Assembly (NCBI GenBank): GCA_014523665.1
Contig: JAATVR010000200.1
Span: forward strand, 1 to 7,459
Reading direction: 5' to 3'
Length of the DNA stretch: 7,459 bases
Origin: Nitrososphaerales archaeon TH526
GTDB lineage: Archaea > Thermoproteota > Nitrososphaeria > Nitrososphaerales > Nitrososphaeraceae
Below the pieces are notes generated by a model. The model made no database searches. It was given only the letters and a program-made list of their open reading frames with translations, and was not told the origin of the DNA. The position numbers and the translations under genes were made by a program. Positions within the stretch are counted from its first letter, which is position 1; every line of letters begins with the position of its first letter. Shown piece by piece: positions 6,680-7,459 of the stretch.

Positions 6680-7240
6680 CTAACTAACTCTTAAGTAGCT
6701 TTCATCGGAATCAACCTTTTCCGCCATCTTTTGCTTGTGCGACTGAAGCTTTTCTCTTAGAAACTGGTGTTTAAGACTTAGAATCTGACAGGCGAGAAGC
6801 GCAGCATTATATGCTGAATCTATGCCTACTGTGGCAACTGAAACCCCTTGAGGCATTTGGATTATAGAGAGTAGGGAATCTGTTCCGCCTAACCGAAATG
6901 AATCATGCGCTAGAGGTATTCCAATTACAGGGAGGTTGGTCAGCGAAGCTATCATTTCGGGGAGGTGTGCAGATCCGGTTCCGCAAGCAATGACAACTTC
7001 TATTCCTCTATCCTCAAGATTACCGGCATATCTGATTGCCTTATTTGGTGATCTGTGAGCTGCAACAATAGTAGTCTCATAAGGGATACCAAAGCCCTCC
7101 AAGACTGAACATGCTTCATGAATCTTGTTGAATAGTTCGATTGATGGAGCAACGACTGAAACCAACTGCTGGTGTGCTATATTCTTTTGATCACTCTTCA
7201 GGTGCCTTTTACTTAATATTGATGATGAAGATGATTTCAT
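6680..7240 (-). CDS. PurE-family protein (AIR carboxylase / N5-CAIR mutase-like)
   Basis: PurE (PF00731) makes 4-carboxy-5-aminoimidazole ribonucleotide in purine synthesis, normally as a cytosolic octamer. Visible motifs are VAAHRSP (59-65) with H62 matching the catalytic histidine of bacterial PurE, ACGTGSAHLPEM (85-96), LPVIGIPL (103-110), GGTDSLLSIIQMPQGVSVAT (118-137) and NAALLACQIL (145-154). The substrate-phosphate loop near the N-terminus, normally MGSxSD, reads APSIEL (31-36), so the key second Ser and Asp are absent; GAGGAAH is also altered to CGTGSAH. A Ser-rich, basic N-terminal extension of about 24 residues and a charged C-terminal helix (about 157-186) flank the domain. It may therefore be a divergent PurE or a paralogue with a shifted substrate; I leave the gene symbol blank for that reason. 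ATG at 7240 is well placed after a TATA-like box. It heads a two-gene unit with the FAH-like gene. Confidence 0.88.
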   Translation of the reverse strand: MKSSSSSILSKRHLKSDQKNIAHQQLVSVVAPSIELFNKIHEACSVLEGFGIPYETTIVAAHRSPNKAIRYAGNLEDRGIEVVIACGTGSAHLPEMIASLTNLPVIGIPLAHDSFRLGGTDSLLSIIQMPQGVSVATVGIDSAYNAALLACQILSLKHQFLREKLQSHKQKMAEKVDSDESYLRVS

Positions 7241-7459
7241 TTAGCCACAGCGTCAATAAGGCAAGATTTTGTTTTTAAATCTATGTTGAACATTTACTAA
7301 CTAATGGAAAATAACTCTGAAAAAGTTACAAATTACCACACAGAAATTGACAAGTTCAATTAGTTACTACACTATCTCGTCTCATCTTCATTGTGAGCTC
7401 ACGTGTTGTAAAGATCATGAAACTGGTTAAGAAGGTTCATGAATTGCATATATCCATAA
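7241..7459. other. Right-edge intergenic region
   Basis: AT-rich DNA upstream of the PurE-like gene. A 19-codon frame at 7304-7363 (+) shows no family features. A + strand frame is open from 7351 to the window end, with possible starts GTG 7393 and ATG 7417; the latter would begin MKLVKKVHELHISI. It could be the first codons of a divergently transcribed gene, but too little is visible to call it. Confidence 0.4.
7272..7280 (-). promoter_or_regulatory. TATA-box candidate for the PurE/FAH unit
   Basis: On the minus strand this reads ATTTAAAAA, a good match to an archaeal box A. It is centred about 36 bases before the ATG at 7240, so a transcription start about 27 bases downstream would leave a leader of under ten bases. 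No Shine-Dalgarno is seen, which agrees with leaderless or near-leaderless initiation. Confidence 0.45.

Noticed and set aside
7304..7363. 19-codon ORF on the + strand
   Set aside because: Very short, no family features and no ribosome binding site; expected by chance in AT-rich DNA.
7393..7459. Possible start of a + strand gene running off the right edge
   Set aside because: Only 14-22 codons are visible, without a recognisable motif or a convincing promoter or ribosome site.

Overview
The window carries a complete four-gene ABC importer of the BMP/nucleoside type on the + strand (about 486-5524). Facing it tail to tail is a two-gene minus-strand unit (5700-7240): a PurE-family protein followed by a fumarylacetoacetate hydrolase (FAH) family protein. 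The outer edges (1-479 and 7241-7459) hold no gene I can support.

The organism looks archaeal, most plausibly an ammonia-oxidiser-like Nitrososphaerota (Thaumarchaeota) of a soil lineage. This is inferred from several features together. Three of six genes have TTG as the best start, TATA-like boxes sit a few tens of bases ahead of the first genes of both units, Shine-Dalgarno motifs are inconsistent, the binding protein lacks a bacterial lipobox, and the intergenic DNA is AT-rich. No marker gene proves it.

Layout: 1-479 is AT-rich noncoding DNA with a strong 13-bp hairpin (247-278), short repeats and promoter-like sequence. Next come a secreted or membrane-tethered solute-binding protein (486-1544), a 184-bp gap with a 21-codon mini-ORF, a two-domain ATPase (1729-3417), permease A (3461-4579) and permease B (4589-5524). 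A 175-bp convergent gap has a T-rich terminator candidate. On the minus strand the PurE-like gene (7240-6680) is followed after 26 bp by the FAH-like gene (6653-5700).

Working model: the binding protein captures a purine or nucleoside-like ligand, the two permeases form the channel, and the single tandem-domain ATPase powers uptake. The PurE/FAH pair could belong to purine or related carbon metabolism, but it is convergent with the importer, so any functional link is only proximity. The most unusual points are that both minus-strand enzymes keep their family fold motifs but lack conserved active-site residues (the GSxSD loop of PurE, the His-Glu dyad of FAH hydrolases), and that tiny ORFs abut or bridge two importer gene junctions.
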